This document shows positions 1-5,946 of a stretch of 15,557 bases of DNA, piece after piece; positions within the stretch are counted from its first letter, which is position 1; the number at the start of each line of letters is the position of its first letter. The stretch spans positions 1 through 15,557 of the forward strand of contig CAZCHH010000071.1 in the NCBI GenBank assembly GCA_964498585.1. The letters are read 5' to 3'. This DNA comes from JAAYJM01 sp964498585 (GTDB lineage: Bacteria; Bacteroidota; Ignavibacteria; Kapaibacteriales; UBA2268). A program made the position numbers and the translations under genes. Under the pieces are notes generated by a model that made no database searches, was not told the origin of the DNA, and saw nothing but the letters and a program-made list of their open reading frames with translations.

Positions 1-80
1 ATTTATCTGATTTTTATGATTAAGAGATGATTTCCTTTCTTCATCATCTTCATCAAATAAATCACAAAAATCACAGTTCA
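1..80. repeat. Dispersed imperfect inverted repeat, left arm cut by window edge
   Basis: This is the same element as at 2383-2471 and 2696-2784, but its first bases lie outside the window. The left part (ATTTATCTGATTTTTATGAT) pairs imperfectly with the right part, which ends in ATCACAAAAATCACAGTTCA. It differs from the other two copies in having CATCAAATAAATC instead of CATCATATAAATC. Such palindromic intergenic repeats are common in Bacteroidota-like genomes. I see no coding role. Confidence 0.75.
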
Positions 81-135
81 AAGACAAAAGAAAAAAATTC
101 ATTTCGTTCTTGAAAATGTGTAAAACGAAAAAGAT

Positions 136-161
136 GTGCCACACTTTCTTAAGTGTGGCAC
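136..161. repeat. Hairpin in 139-bp unit 1
   Basis: GTGCCACACTT, loop TCTT, AAGTGTGGCAC: an 11-bp perfect stem with a 4-nt loop. It lies inside the wider frame AGATG...CTTCT, which differs from the 3932-3964 element by one base in the right arm (CTTCT against CATCT). Confidence 0.9.
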
Positions 162-274
162 TTCTATGCAAAAATTTCTTCATCATCTTCATCAAATAAA
201 TCACAAAAATCACAGTTCAAAGACAAAAGAAAAAAATTCATTTCGTTCTTGAAAATGTGTAAAACGAAAAAGAT

Positions 275-300
275 GTGCCACACTTTCTTAAGTGTGGCAC
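275..300. repeat. Hairpin in 139-bp unit 2
   Basis: Identical to the hairpin at 136-161, displaced by exactly one 139-bp period. Confidence 0.9.
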
Positions 301-539
301 TTCTATGCAAAAATTTCTTCATCATCTTCATCAAATAAATCACAAAAATCACAGTTCAAAGACAAAAAATTTCCTAAAAAAGAAAATTTCTCTTGCTTTG
401 TATTGTAAAATTTCTTAATTTTTAATTGAGATTTTTACATAGTTGTTATATATAGATGAAAATAAAGGGCTTATTCCCTTTGCGAGTTGCTGTAATAGTG
501 TGTTTAAAGTCAAAATACTTGCTTTTCAACTTGATAAAT

Positions 540-826
540 GAGCAATAAGAAGAGGAAAATGAGTAATAAGAAGAGGAAAATGTGCAATAAGAAGAGGAAA
601 ATGAATAATAAGATGAGGAATACGAGTAATAAGAATAGTTGAATGAGTAATAAGATAAGGAAAACGTATAATAAAAAGCGGAAAATGAGCAATAAGAAAA
701 GGAAAATGAATAATAAGATGAGGAATACGAGTAATAAGAATAGTTGAATGAGTAATAAGATAAGGAAAACGTATAATAAGAAGAGGAAAATGTATAATAA
801 GAAGAGGAAAATGTATAATAAGAATG
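540..826. repeat. 21-bp tandem repeat array, about 14 units
   Basis: Units follow the consensus GAGTAATAAGAAGAGGAAAAT with variation. Unit starts run 540, 561, 582, 603 and so on every 21 bp to 813, where the last unit degenerates. There is a higher order: the three units at 603-665 are repeated exactly at 708-770 (105 bp = five units apart), so the array grew partly by multi-unit duplication. The unit length is a multiple of three, so frames stay open on both strands. On the + strand it reads as repeats of Met-Ser-Asn-Lys-Lys-Arg-Lys; on the - strand as Tyr/Ser/Phe-rich heptads. The array lies about 100 bp upstream of the gene at 941. I treat it as a minisatellite, not a gene. Confidence 0.9.
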
Positions 827-940
827 TTTATTAATCATTTTCCTGCTATTGATAATATTTTCTTTTGTGTTTTTATTGAATATTTTGAGTTTGATATTAA
901 TAATTCTAATTTGTTTAAATAAATAATGGAGTTTATTATT

Positions 941-2131
941 ATGTCTTCTATTCAAGAACAAAGAATTTATAATCTTACTGATGCAGAACTTTGTATGGCT
1001 GTATCAAATCTTTGCAATACTTTAACCAGAGATGTTGTTGATTTAGGTCCTTTTGGTATTTCTGAAGCCAAAATCACCTCACTTAAAGCTCTTGGCGATG
1101 CGTTTGAGATATTTCCTTCTGATGTTGTTCTTACTGCTTATGTTACTGGCGCCGTTGAAGCTAAAAATCAAAAAGCAGAAGAAGTGAAAGAAACTATACG
1201 CAATATGATAATACGTTGTGAAACAAAGTGGGGAAGCGGACATTGGAAAATAAATTCACTCGGCACTTCAGGATTTAACAAAATGACTGACGAAACGCTT
1301 TTGGTTTTGTCTCGCAGGGTGCAAACACAGATGAACGAGTTCCTTTCAGACCTTGCCGATACTGGACTTACTGAACAAATGCTTGACGATTTCAGGGATT
1401 TGAACGAAGATTATGAGGTAGCATTAAACGATGTAAAAAATAAAATTGCTGACAGAGACAGGAAAACCCGCGAGCGTATTATGAAAGGCAACGAACTCTA
1501 CAAACTTTATGCAGCTTACAGCGATATTGGAAAACGCGCATTTACAAAAACCGATTCAGCACGCTACAACGATTATATAATCTATCAAAAGGAGGCAGGC
1601 GGCTTGTCTGTCCCAGCCAATTTCAGATATGATTTTATCGGCAAAACATTTTGGTGGGACGTGGTGAGTCACGCCACAAGTTACCAGTTAGAAAAGAAAG
1701 AAGGCGAGAGCTATGTGGAAATTTATTCTGGAAGCGAAACGAGTTTCCATTATATCCCGGCAGATGGGCAGGGATTTTATCGCGTAAGGGCTAGAAATAT
1801 GAATGGCTTCGGTCCAGCAACCGAAGACCTTGAGCAATGGTATTTTGCAGTTTTACCACCTGCAAGCAATCTGCAAATAAGCGATACCGAAATTGAGCCG
1901 GGTAAATACAATTTAACATGGACAGCCGTTCCCACAGCTACAGAATACAGCGTTTACCGTTCAGTAGTGAATAACGGACAGCCATTTGCCGATTTTTCTC
2001 TTCAGGGCAAAACCGCAGAAGCAAATTTCGTTATAAGTTTAGAAAGTGGCAAGCGCAATTACTTTCGTGTGAACACGAAAAACCAAAGCCAATATGCTGT
2101 TCCCAGCGAGCCGGTGTGGATTGAGGTGTAA
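941..2131 (+). CDS. Helical N-terminal protein with two fibronectin type III-like domains, function unknown
   Basis: The gene encodes 396 residues. I chose the ATG at 941 because GGAG at 928-931 lies 9 nt upstream; the in-frame ATG at 926 would overlap that site. Residues 1 to about 215 are predicted mostly helical and charged, with no signal peptide or membrane segment. Two beta-sandwich modules resembling fibronectin type III follow (about 223-303 and 305-396), the first with an FxWDxVxxATSYQLEK pattern and the second with LTWTAVPTATEYSVYR. FnIII domains usually mediate binding, so a structural or adhesion role is possible, but export is not evident. No catalytic motif is visible. It stands alone between repeat-rich stretches. 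It is richer in G+C than neighbouring genes (26 of 60 bases at 1441-1500 against 9 of 60 at 9541-9600), which could hint at transfer or different expression. Similar helix-plus-FnIII proteins occur in Bacteroidota/Ignavibacteria as far as I recall; I could not check. Confidence 0.85.
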   Translation: MSSIQEQRIYNLTDAELCMAVSNLCNTLTRDVVDLGPFGISEAKITSLKALGDAFEIFPSDVVLTAYVTGAVEAKNQKAEEVKETIRNMIIRCETKWGSGHWKINSLGTSGFNKMTDETLLVLSRRVQTQMNEFLSDLADTGLTEQMLDDFRDLNEDYEVALNDVKNKIADRDRKTRERIMKGNELYKLYAAYSDIGKRAFTKTDSARYNDYIIYQKEAGGLSVPANFRYDFIGKTFWWDVVSHATSYQLEKKEGESYVEIYSGSETSFHYIPADGQGFYRVRARNMNGFGPATEDLEQWYFAVLPPASNLQISDTEIEPGKYNLTWTAVPTATEYSVYRSVVNNGQPFADFSLQGKTAEANFVISLESGKRNYFRVNTKNQSQYAVPSEPVWIEV

Positions 2132-2161
2132 ATAATTAATTGATAATGGTTTTTTCTTGTC

Positions 2162-2181
2162 ATTCTGACGGATGTCAGAAT
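2162..2181. repeat. Short palindrome after the FnIII gene
   Basis: ATTCTGAC, loop GGAT, GTCAGAAT: an 8-bp perfect stem about 30 bp after the stop codon. It shares GTCATTCTGA with the longer inverted repeat at 2257. It could weaken or end transcription, but no clear T-run follows. Confidence 0.6.
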
Positions 2182-2256
2182 CCATCTTTGTCTGTAATTT
2201 CGAACCCCAAATAAAGCAAGTGCTTTATATAAATGGCGATGACATAACTTAACACA

Positions 2257-2339
2257 GTCATTCTGAAGCGTAGCGAAGAATCCAGAAAAATTTCTTTTAA
2301 CAACTATTCTCTGGATTCTTCGCTGGCGCTCAGAATGAC
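2257..2339. repeat. Dispersed inverted repeat, CATTCTGA...GCGAAGAATCC family
   Basis: The left arm at 2257-2286 (GTCATTCTGA, 5 nt, AGCGAAGAATCCAGA) pairs with the right arm at 2310-2339 (TCTGGATTCTTCGCT, 5 nt, TCAGAATGAC). This gives 10-bp and 15-bp perfect stem blocks around a 5-nt internal mismatch, with a loop of about 23 nt. The same family recurs, truncated, at 15488-15557. These repeats are widespread between genes in Bacteroidota-like genomes. Confidence 0.85.
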
Positions 2340-2348
2340 GTGGAAATT

Positions 2349-2364
2349 CCCCTCTTGAGAGGGG
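2349..2364. repeat. CCCCTC-TTGA-GAGGGG palindrome
   Basis: A 6-bp GC-only stem with a TTGA loop, followed by a G-rich run (CGGGGGTGTG). It sits directly between two other repeat families, in otherwise AT-rich DNA. I recall similar motifs as dispersed intergenic elements in related genomes; no gene function is implied. Confidence 0.6.
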
Positions 2365-2380
2365 CGGGGGTGTGTTCTTG

Positions 2381-2663
2381 TTTGAACTATGATTTATCTG
2401 ATTTTTATGATTAAGAGATGATTTCCTTTCTTCATCATCTTCATCATATAAATCACAAAAATCACAGTTCAAAGACAAAAGAATAATATAATCCCTTTTC
2501 AAGTCTTCCGATGACTAGCAGTCATCGGATGACTGTTTCTTTCAATTCGGGATAAATCGGTATCGTTGTTTGATTTTTCTACAATAATCAAATCCCTGTC
2601 GGGATAGAAGAAAAGATTTGAAAAGAAAAGATGGACTCCACTTGGGAAAGTGGAGTTCATCTG
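2381..2663. repeat. 283-bp composite direct repeat, copy 1
   Basis: It contains, in order, the tgaactatgattt...cacagttca inverted repeat (2383-2471), a 10-bp perfect hairpin TCCGATGACT-AGC-AGTCATCGGA (2507-2529), an AT-rich middle with CCCTGTCGGG, and a hairpin AGATGGACTCCACTT / AAGTGGAGTTCATCT (2629-2662). Copy 2 begins 313 bp further on. Confidence 0.92.
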
Positions 2664-2693
2664 AAGAAATAGCAACGTAGTTGAGTTATGCTT

Positions 2694-2975
2694 TTTGAAC
2701 TATGATTTATCTGATTTTTATGATTAAGAGATGATTTCCTTTCTTCATCATCTTCATCATATAAATCACAAAAATCACAGTTCAAAGACAAAAGAATAAT
2801 ATAATCCCTTTTCAAGTCTTCCGATGACTAGCAGTCATCGGATGACTGTTTCTTTCAATTCGGGATAAATCGGTATCGTTGTTTGATTTTTCTACAATAA
2901 TCAAATCCTTGCGGGATAGAAGAAAAGATTTGAAAAGAAAAGATGGACTCCACCTGGGAAAGTGGAGTTCATCTG
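2694..2975. repeat. 282-bp composite direct repeat, copy 2
   Basis: Nearly identical to 2381-2663. The differences I see are CCTTGCGGG instead of CCCTGTCGGG (one base shorter) and CACCT instead of CACTT in the last hairpin, which breaks one base pair. The inner elements are the inverted repeat 2696-2784, the hairpin 2820-2842 and the hairpin 2941-2974. A 30-bp spacer separates the two copies. Confidence 0.92.
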
Positions 2976-3136
2976 TAAAAGAATATTTATAAAAAACATA
3001 TAATATAGTTTCTATCGGTATTAATCAATTCCATCATTTAATTTTTCAACTTTATAAGTGAATATTTTTCTTGTTTTTTTCAGAAATTTTTATTAGTTTA
3101 ATATTCAATTTAGAGATAAGTAATTTAATTTAAGTC

Positions 3137-3144
3137 AAAGGAGG
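3137..3144 (+). promoter_or_regulatory. Strong Shine-Dalgarno sequence before the HNH gene
   Basis: AAAGGAGG is a full match to the anti-Shine-Dalgarno core, the strongest in this window. The downstream frame is open, but no ATG, GTG or TTG lies within normal spacing. It indicates translation was meant to begin near 3148-3154, well upstream of the TTG at 3310. Confidence 0.7.
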
Positions 3145-3147
3145 ATA

Positions 3148-3741
3148 ATATTCAATAGTTATTTAAATCTCGGAATAAAACATACTTCACGGATTTTTCC
3201 CGCTAAGCCAACAACCCGTAAGTATAATGGTTCTTTAACAAATAGCAGAGTTTTAGTTCTTAATCAAGGTTATGAGCCGGTAACTATTTGTAGCACCAAA
3301 AAAGCAGTATTGCTTCTTTTTCTTACAAAAGCAGAATTAGTCGAAGAAAGGGAAGATAAGTATATATGCTCTGTTTCTAATTATTACCCTTTCCCAAGCG
3401 TAATTCGTTTGTCTAATTACATAAAAGTACCTTATAAAAAAATAGAGCTTTCCCGTAAAAATGTGCTTCGCCGCGATGAATATTGCTGTCAGTATTGTGG
3501 CAAAAAAGAAACTGATTTGACTATTGACCATATTATACCTAAATCCCGCGGCGGTGTTGACTCCTGGGAAAATCTTGTTGCAGCTTGCAAAAAATGCAAT
3601 AATAAAAAAGGAAATCGCACTCCAGAGGAAGCTAATATGAAACTTATTAAAATTCCAAGAAGACCAAACCATATCTTGTTTATTAGACAAAATGTTAGTA
3701 AAATTGAGGATAAATGGAAACCATTCCTTTTTATGGAATAA
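3148..3741 (+). CDS. HNH endonuclease family protein, start codon not canonical
   Basis: This is a small HNH-nuclease protein. The zinc-binding and active-site module is clear: CQYC (Cys codons 3487 and 3496), DHIIPKSRGG (Asp 3526, His 3529), WENL (Asn 3571), then CKKCNN (Cys 3586 and 3595). The tail contains GNRTPEEA and IPRRPNHILF. Standalone HNH proteins of this type are widespread; their substrate is unknown to me. The conserved N-terminal core (RVLVLNQGYEPVTIC, KKAVLLLFLTKAEL) is already encoded from 3247, yet the frame, open from 3124, has no ATG, GTG, TTG or CTG until a TTG at 3310, which would cut this core off. A strong ribosome binding site, AAAGGAGG, lies at 3137-3144, directly followed in frame by ATA ATA (3145, 3148). 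I place the boundary at 3148 only as a working choice. A lost start codon, a rare ATA or ATT start, or an error are all possible. Confidence 0.8.
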   Translation: MFNSYLNLGIKHTSRIFPAKPTTRKYNGSLTNSRVLVLNQGYEPVTICSTKKAVLLLFLTKAELVEEREDKYICSVSNYYPFPSVIRLSNYIKVPYKKIELSRKNVLRRDEYCCQYCGKKETDLTIDHIIPKSRGGVDSWENLVAACKKCNNKKGNRTPEEANMKLIKIPRRPNHILFIRQNVSKIEDKWKPFLFME

Positions 3742-3823
3742 ATATAATAATTTTTTTTGTGAATTCAAATAAATCAATTTTTTAAATTTATTGCTCTTTA
3801 CTCTTAGTAATTTTTTCACCTGA

Positions 3824-3844
3824 AGTCAGAAGTTCTTTCTGACT
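3824..3844. repeat. 8-bp stem hairpin
   Basis: AGTCAGAA, loop GTTCT, TTCTGACT, 82 bp after the HNH stop codon. It is perfect but has no T-run, so a terminator role is uncertain. Confidence 0.5.
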
Positions 3845-3931
3845 CTGATATTTGCTGGAAAGAAAGATTTCTGAGTGAAAGAAAATAAACTCCTATTGAG
3901 TTATTATAGCTAAACTTTAATTTATTCTCGT

Positions 3932-3968
3932 AGATGTGCCACACTTAAAAAGTGTGGCACATCTTTTT
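3932..3968 (+). terminator. Terminator-like hairpin of the AGATG...CATCT palindrome family
   Basis: AGATGTGCCACACTT, loop AAA, AAGTGTGGCACATCT is a 15-bp perfect stem, followed by a short T-run (3964-3968). It could end transcription of the HNH gene, although it lies 190 bp downstream. The core GTGCCACACTT is the same as in the hairpins at 136 and 275, so it may simply be another copy of a dispersed repeat that happens to resemble a terminator. Confidence 0.55.
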
Positions 3969-4179
3969 GATTATTCTTTTCTTTATTAATCAAGAAACCA
4001 AATAATCCTTATAATCAAGGTTCTGACTTTTTAACTAAAAGAAATCAACTTAATCAAAAGAATTAGATAAAATATAGTTCAAAAATCATTCCCTCTCCTT
4101 TCCAAATTAGAGCTTGAGAAGAAAAAACATCAAAGAAGTGTTATCTTAGTAGCAAAAAATCAAAAAAAATGAAAAACTC

Positions 4180-4203
4180 CGTAGAAGTAAAATCATTTCT
4201 ACG
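4180..4203. repeat. Imperfect hairpin
   Basis: CGTAGAA, 10-nt loop, TTCTACG. The flanks AAAACTC and GAGATTTT extend the pairing imperfectly. It may be a degenerate dispersed palindrome. Confidence 0.45.
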
Positions 4204-4329
4204 AGATTTTCTATGTGTGTTTTCATATCTTTTACAATAACGCAACTACGTTTCTTTATTTTTTTCATTTCAAATACAATTTAGGATAGAGAAAAATCCA
4301 ATGATAAATGATAGAAGATAAATGATAAA

Positions 4330-4359
4330 TTGTCTTGTCCTAAAAATTCGTTATTTTTG
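4330..4359 (+). promoter_or_regulatory. Bacteroidota-type promoter for the alpha/beta hydrolase gene
   Basis: TTG at 4330-4332 and TATTTTTG at 4352-4359 are 19 nt apart. This matches the Bacteroidota housekeeping pattern (TTG around -33, TAnnTTTG around -7). Transcription would start near 4365, giving a leader of about 20 nt before the ATG at 4387. The match is direct; activity is inferred. Confidence 0.65.
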
Positions 4360-4386
4360 CATTTATTTAAGTTAAATGGAGATAAA

Positions 4387-5790
4387 ATGAAAAAAATATT
4401 TATATTAATATTAACTATTATCATATCTTATACTTGTTTTGCACAAAAAGAAATTGCTGGTTCCTGGATTGGAAACGTAGAAATAATGGGCAGCCAGCTA
4501 ATTATAAAGGCAAAATTTTTTGAAGAAAATAATACAATTAGCGGGAAATTGGATATTCCTCAGCAAATGGCATTCGATTTAAAATTGAACAATTTTTCTT
4601 TTGAAAATGAAAAACTTTCATTTGAGCTTTTTTTAAATCAAACCAATGTGGCAAGATTTTCCGGAAAATATTCACAGGATTCTATCATAGGAAATTTTAT
4701 ACAATCAGGAGTAAAGGGAACTTTTTTCCTTGCAAGAAATGAAAATGAAGAATCTGGAACAATTTTTTTACCTGTAAATTATAACGAAGAGGAAGTAGCT
4801 TTTTATAATGATACAATCAAACTTGCCGGAACATTAAGCTTTCCAAAAGGAAAAGGACCTTTCCCAGCTGTAATTCTTGTTACTGGCAGTGGTCAGCAAA
4901 ACAGAGATGAGGAGGTTGCCGGATTTAAAGTATTTGCTCTAATTGCAAATTACTTGTCAAATACCGGATTTGCTGTCCTTCGTTATGATGACAGAGGTAT
5001 GGGCGGCTCAGACGCAGGCGATTTGGAAAATTCTACTACCCGCACTTTCGCTGACGATGCTTTTGCTGCTTTCCAATTTCTACAAAAAAGAAAAGAAATA
5101 AATACGCAAAAAATCGGTTTTTTAGGGCATAGCGAAGGTGGCGCTATTGGAACAATGCTCGCTGCTCAACATTCAGAAGTTGCATTTTTAATCCTTATGG
5201 CTGCTCCCGGATTATCTGGCGAGCAGGTGATTTTATCTCAACTTGAAGCTATAATAAGAGCAAGCGGTTCAAGCGAAGAAGATATTGCAAATACGATGGA
5301 AACACAAAAAAAAGTAATGCAAACTGTGAAAACTGGCACCGGTTGGGAAGAAATAAAAGAATTAATAATTAGCGATATGAAGAAAAGCATCGATGCTCTA
5401 CCAGAAGAAACCAGAAAACAAGTTAATCTTTCCGAAAAAGAACTTTCAGAAAGAGCTGAATTGCAAATTAAAGGAGCCAAAACTAAGTGGTATAAGTATT
5501 TTATTGGATATAATCCTGCTAATGATTTAGAAAAAATCAAATGTCCAGTCCTTGCTATATTTGGTGAAAAAGATTTGCAAATAGTTCCAGAAGCAAATAA
5601 AAATGCTGTTGATGCTGCTTTAAAATTAGGTGGAAATGACAATTATCAAATTCACGTATTCAAAGATGCAAACCATCTGTTCCAAAAAGCCGGAACTGGT
5701 TTGATGGATGAATATGCTTTGTTAGATAAAAATTTTGTTGATGGTTTCCTTGAATTTGTTATATCTTGGTTACAGAAAAATACCAGATAA
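4387..5790 (+). CDS. Exported alpha/beta-hydrolase-fold protein (esterase or peptidase)
   Basis: The protein has 467 residues. The start at 4387 has GGAG at 4378-4381 with a 5-nt spacer and begins a good signal peptide (MKKIFILILTIIISYTCFA, cleavage likely before Gln20). A longer frame from TTG 4330 would overlap the promoter. Residues about 20-125 form a beta-rich domain beginning AGSWIGNVEI, often found in front of such hydrolases in Bacteroidota. The hydrolase domain (about 135-465) shows the oxyanion region TGSGQQNRDE (from about 166), YDDRGMGGSD, the nucleophile elbow GHSEGG with Ser249, Asp396 in GEKDLQ, and His430 in DANHLF, so the triad looks complete. The insert between about 280 and 360 would be a helical lid. 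It acts outside the inner membrane, probably in the periplasm, on an unknown ester or peptide. It has no T9SS tail. The family is certain, the substrate is not. Confidence 0.93.
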   Translation: MKKIFILILTIIISYTCFAQKEIAGSWIGNVEIMGSQLIIKAKFFEENNTISGKLDIPQQMAFDLKLNNFSFENEKLSFELFLNQTNVARFSGKYSQDSIIGNFIQSGVKGTFFLARNENEESGTIFLPVNYNEEEVAFYNDTIKLAGTLSFPKGKGPFPAVILVTGSGQQNRDEEVAGFKVFALIANYLSNTGFAVLRYDDRGMGGSDAGDLENSTTRTFADDAFAAFQFLQKRKEINTQKIGFLGHSEGGAIGTMLAAQHSEVAFLILMAAPGLSGEQVILSQLEAIIRASGSSEEDIANTMETQKKVMQTVKTGTGWEEIKELIISDMKKSIDALPEETRKQVNLSEKELSERAELQIKGAKTKWYKYFIGYNPANDLEKIKCPVLAIFGEKDLQIVPEANKNAVDAALKLGGNDNYQIHVFKDANHLFQKAGTGLMDEYALLDKNFVDGFLEFVISWLQKNTR

Positions 5791-5814
5791 TGTAGTTTCT
5801 GAATTGTATTTATT

Positions 5815-5827
5815 CGGTTTTGAACCG
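5815..5827 (+). terminator. Weak hairpin after the hydrolase gene
   Basis: CGGTT, loop TTG, AACCG, 24 bp after the stop codon. The 5-bp stem is short and the following sequence (TCTATGATTATTATTTCTTT) is only partly T-rich, so it is a poor terminator candidate. Confidence 0.25.
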
Positions 5828-5846
5828 TCTATGATTATTATTTCTT

Positions 5847-5863
5847 TAGAATTTAAAATTCTA
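5847..5863. promoter_or_regulatory. AT-rich palindrome before the S8 protease gene
   Basis: TAGAATTT-A-AAATTCTA is a perfect 8-bp inverted repeat around one base, 84 bp upstream of the ATG at 5947. It could be a regulator site, but chance palindromes are frequent in DNA this AT-rich. Confidence 0.3.
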
Positions 5864-5886
5864 TGGTTTTGTAACTTTAGACAAGT

Positions 5887-5894
5887 TATTTTTG
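5887..5894 (+). promoter_or_regulatory. Possible -7 element for the S8 protease gene
   Basis: TATTTTTG matches TAnnTTTG and is identical to the -7 octamer in front of the hydrolase gene. The nearest upstream TTG (5869-5871) leaves only 15 nt of spacing, shorter than the usual 17-23. It lies 52 nt upstream of the start codon. Confidence 0.35.
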
Positions 5895-5946
5895 TTATTA
5901 TTAAAAGTAAAATGAAAACAAAAAAGTATTAAAAAAGGATATAAAA

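Larger units (their letters stand above)
36..367. repeat. Tandem repeat, 139-bp unit, about 2.4 copies
   Basis: Copies start at 36, 175 and 314, and the third stops at 367. The first two read as identical. Each unit joins the right half of the dispersed palindrome (catcatcttcatcaaataaatc through cacagttca) to a spacer containing TTTCGTT...AACGAAA (7-bp stem) and then an 11-bp perfect hairpin. The array therefore looks like an amplified composite of two repeat families. It is AT-rich, has no credible ORF, and its near-perfect identity suggests recent expansion. Confidence 0.93.
2132..3136. other. Gene-free repeat mosaic
   Basis: About 1 kb without a credible gene. From left to right it holds a short palindrome (2162-2181), a long inverted repeat (2257-2340), a CCCCTC/GAGGGG palindrome (2349-2364), and two copies of a 283-bp composite repeat (2381-2663 and 2694-2975). 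The last 160 bp (2976-3136) are unique AT-rich sequence that probably contains the leader of the HNH gene. The open frames here, for example on the - strand at 2059-2502, are translations of palindromes. Confidence 0.8.
3742..4329. other. Gene-free AT-rich stretch with palindromes
   Basis: About 590 bp with no credible gene on either strand; the - strand frame at 3337-3819 is antisense to the HNH gene. It holds the hairpins AGTCAGAA/TTCTGACT (3824-3844), AGATGTGCCACACTT/AAGTGTGGCACATCT (3932-3964) and CGTAGAA/TTCTACG (4180-4203), and a 19-bp motif at 4237-4255 that is a near copy, in reverse orientation, of 2671-2689. At 4300-4330 there are short ATGATAAATGA-like direct repeats. Confidence 0.7.

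Noticed and set aside
153..352. Short frames of about 60 codons on both strands
   Set aside because: They translate the 139-bp repeat and its hairpins, with no RBS and no protein-like composition.
464..481. AAAGGG-CTTATT-CCCTTT hairpin as a terminator on the - strand
   Set aside because: The stem is only 6 bp, there is no convincing gene upstream on that strand, and it lies before the stop of the doubtful 171-codon frame.
540..826. CRISPR array
   Set aside because: The repeats are contiguous 21-bp units without unique spacers and there are no cas genes.
446..961. 171-codon open frame on the - strand (Tyr/Ser/Phe heptads)
   Set aside because: It is a by-product of the 21-bp array, whose unit is a multiple of three and lacks stops. 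It overlaps the start of the FnIII gene, has no Shine-Dalgarno site, and its flanks look like ordinary AT-rich non-coding sequence.
2059..2502. 147-codon frame on the - strand
   Set aside because: It runs through four unrelated palindromic repeats and into the end of the FnIII gene; typical spurious repeat translation.
1..3136. Insertion sequence or transposon as the source of the repeats
   Set aside because: No transposase frame, no terminal inverted repeats with target duplications, and the repeats are short palindromes.
3337..3819. 160-codon frame on the - strand
   Set aside because: It is antisense to the HNH gene, whose motifs are unmistakable on the + strand.
4330..4386. Extended start (TTG 4330) for the alpha/beta hydrolase
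   Set aside because: This TTG fits the -33 promoter element, the added residues precede an excellent signal peptide, and a good RBS sits before ATG 4387.
5735..5932. 65-codon + frame between the hydrolase and S8 protease genes
   Set aside because: It overlaps the end of the hydrolase gene in another frame, has no RBS, and covers probable regulatory sequence.
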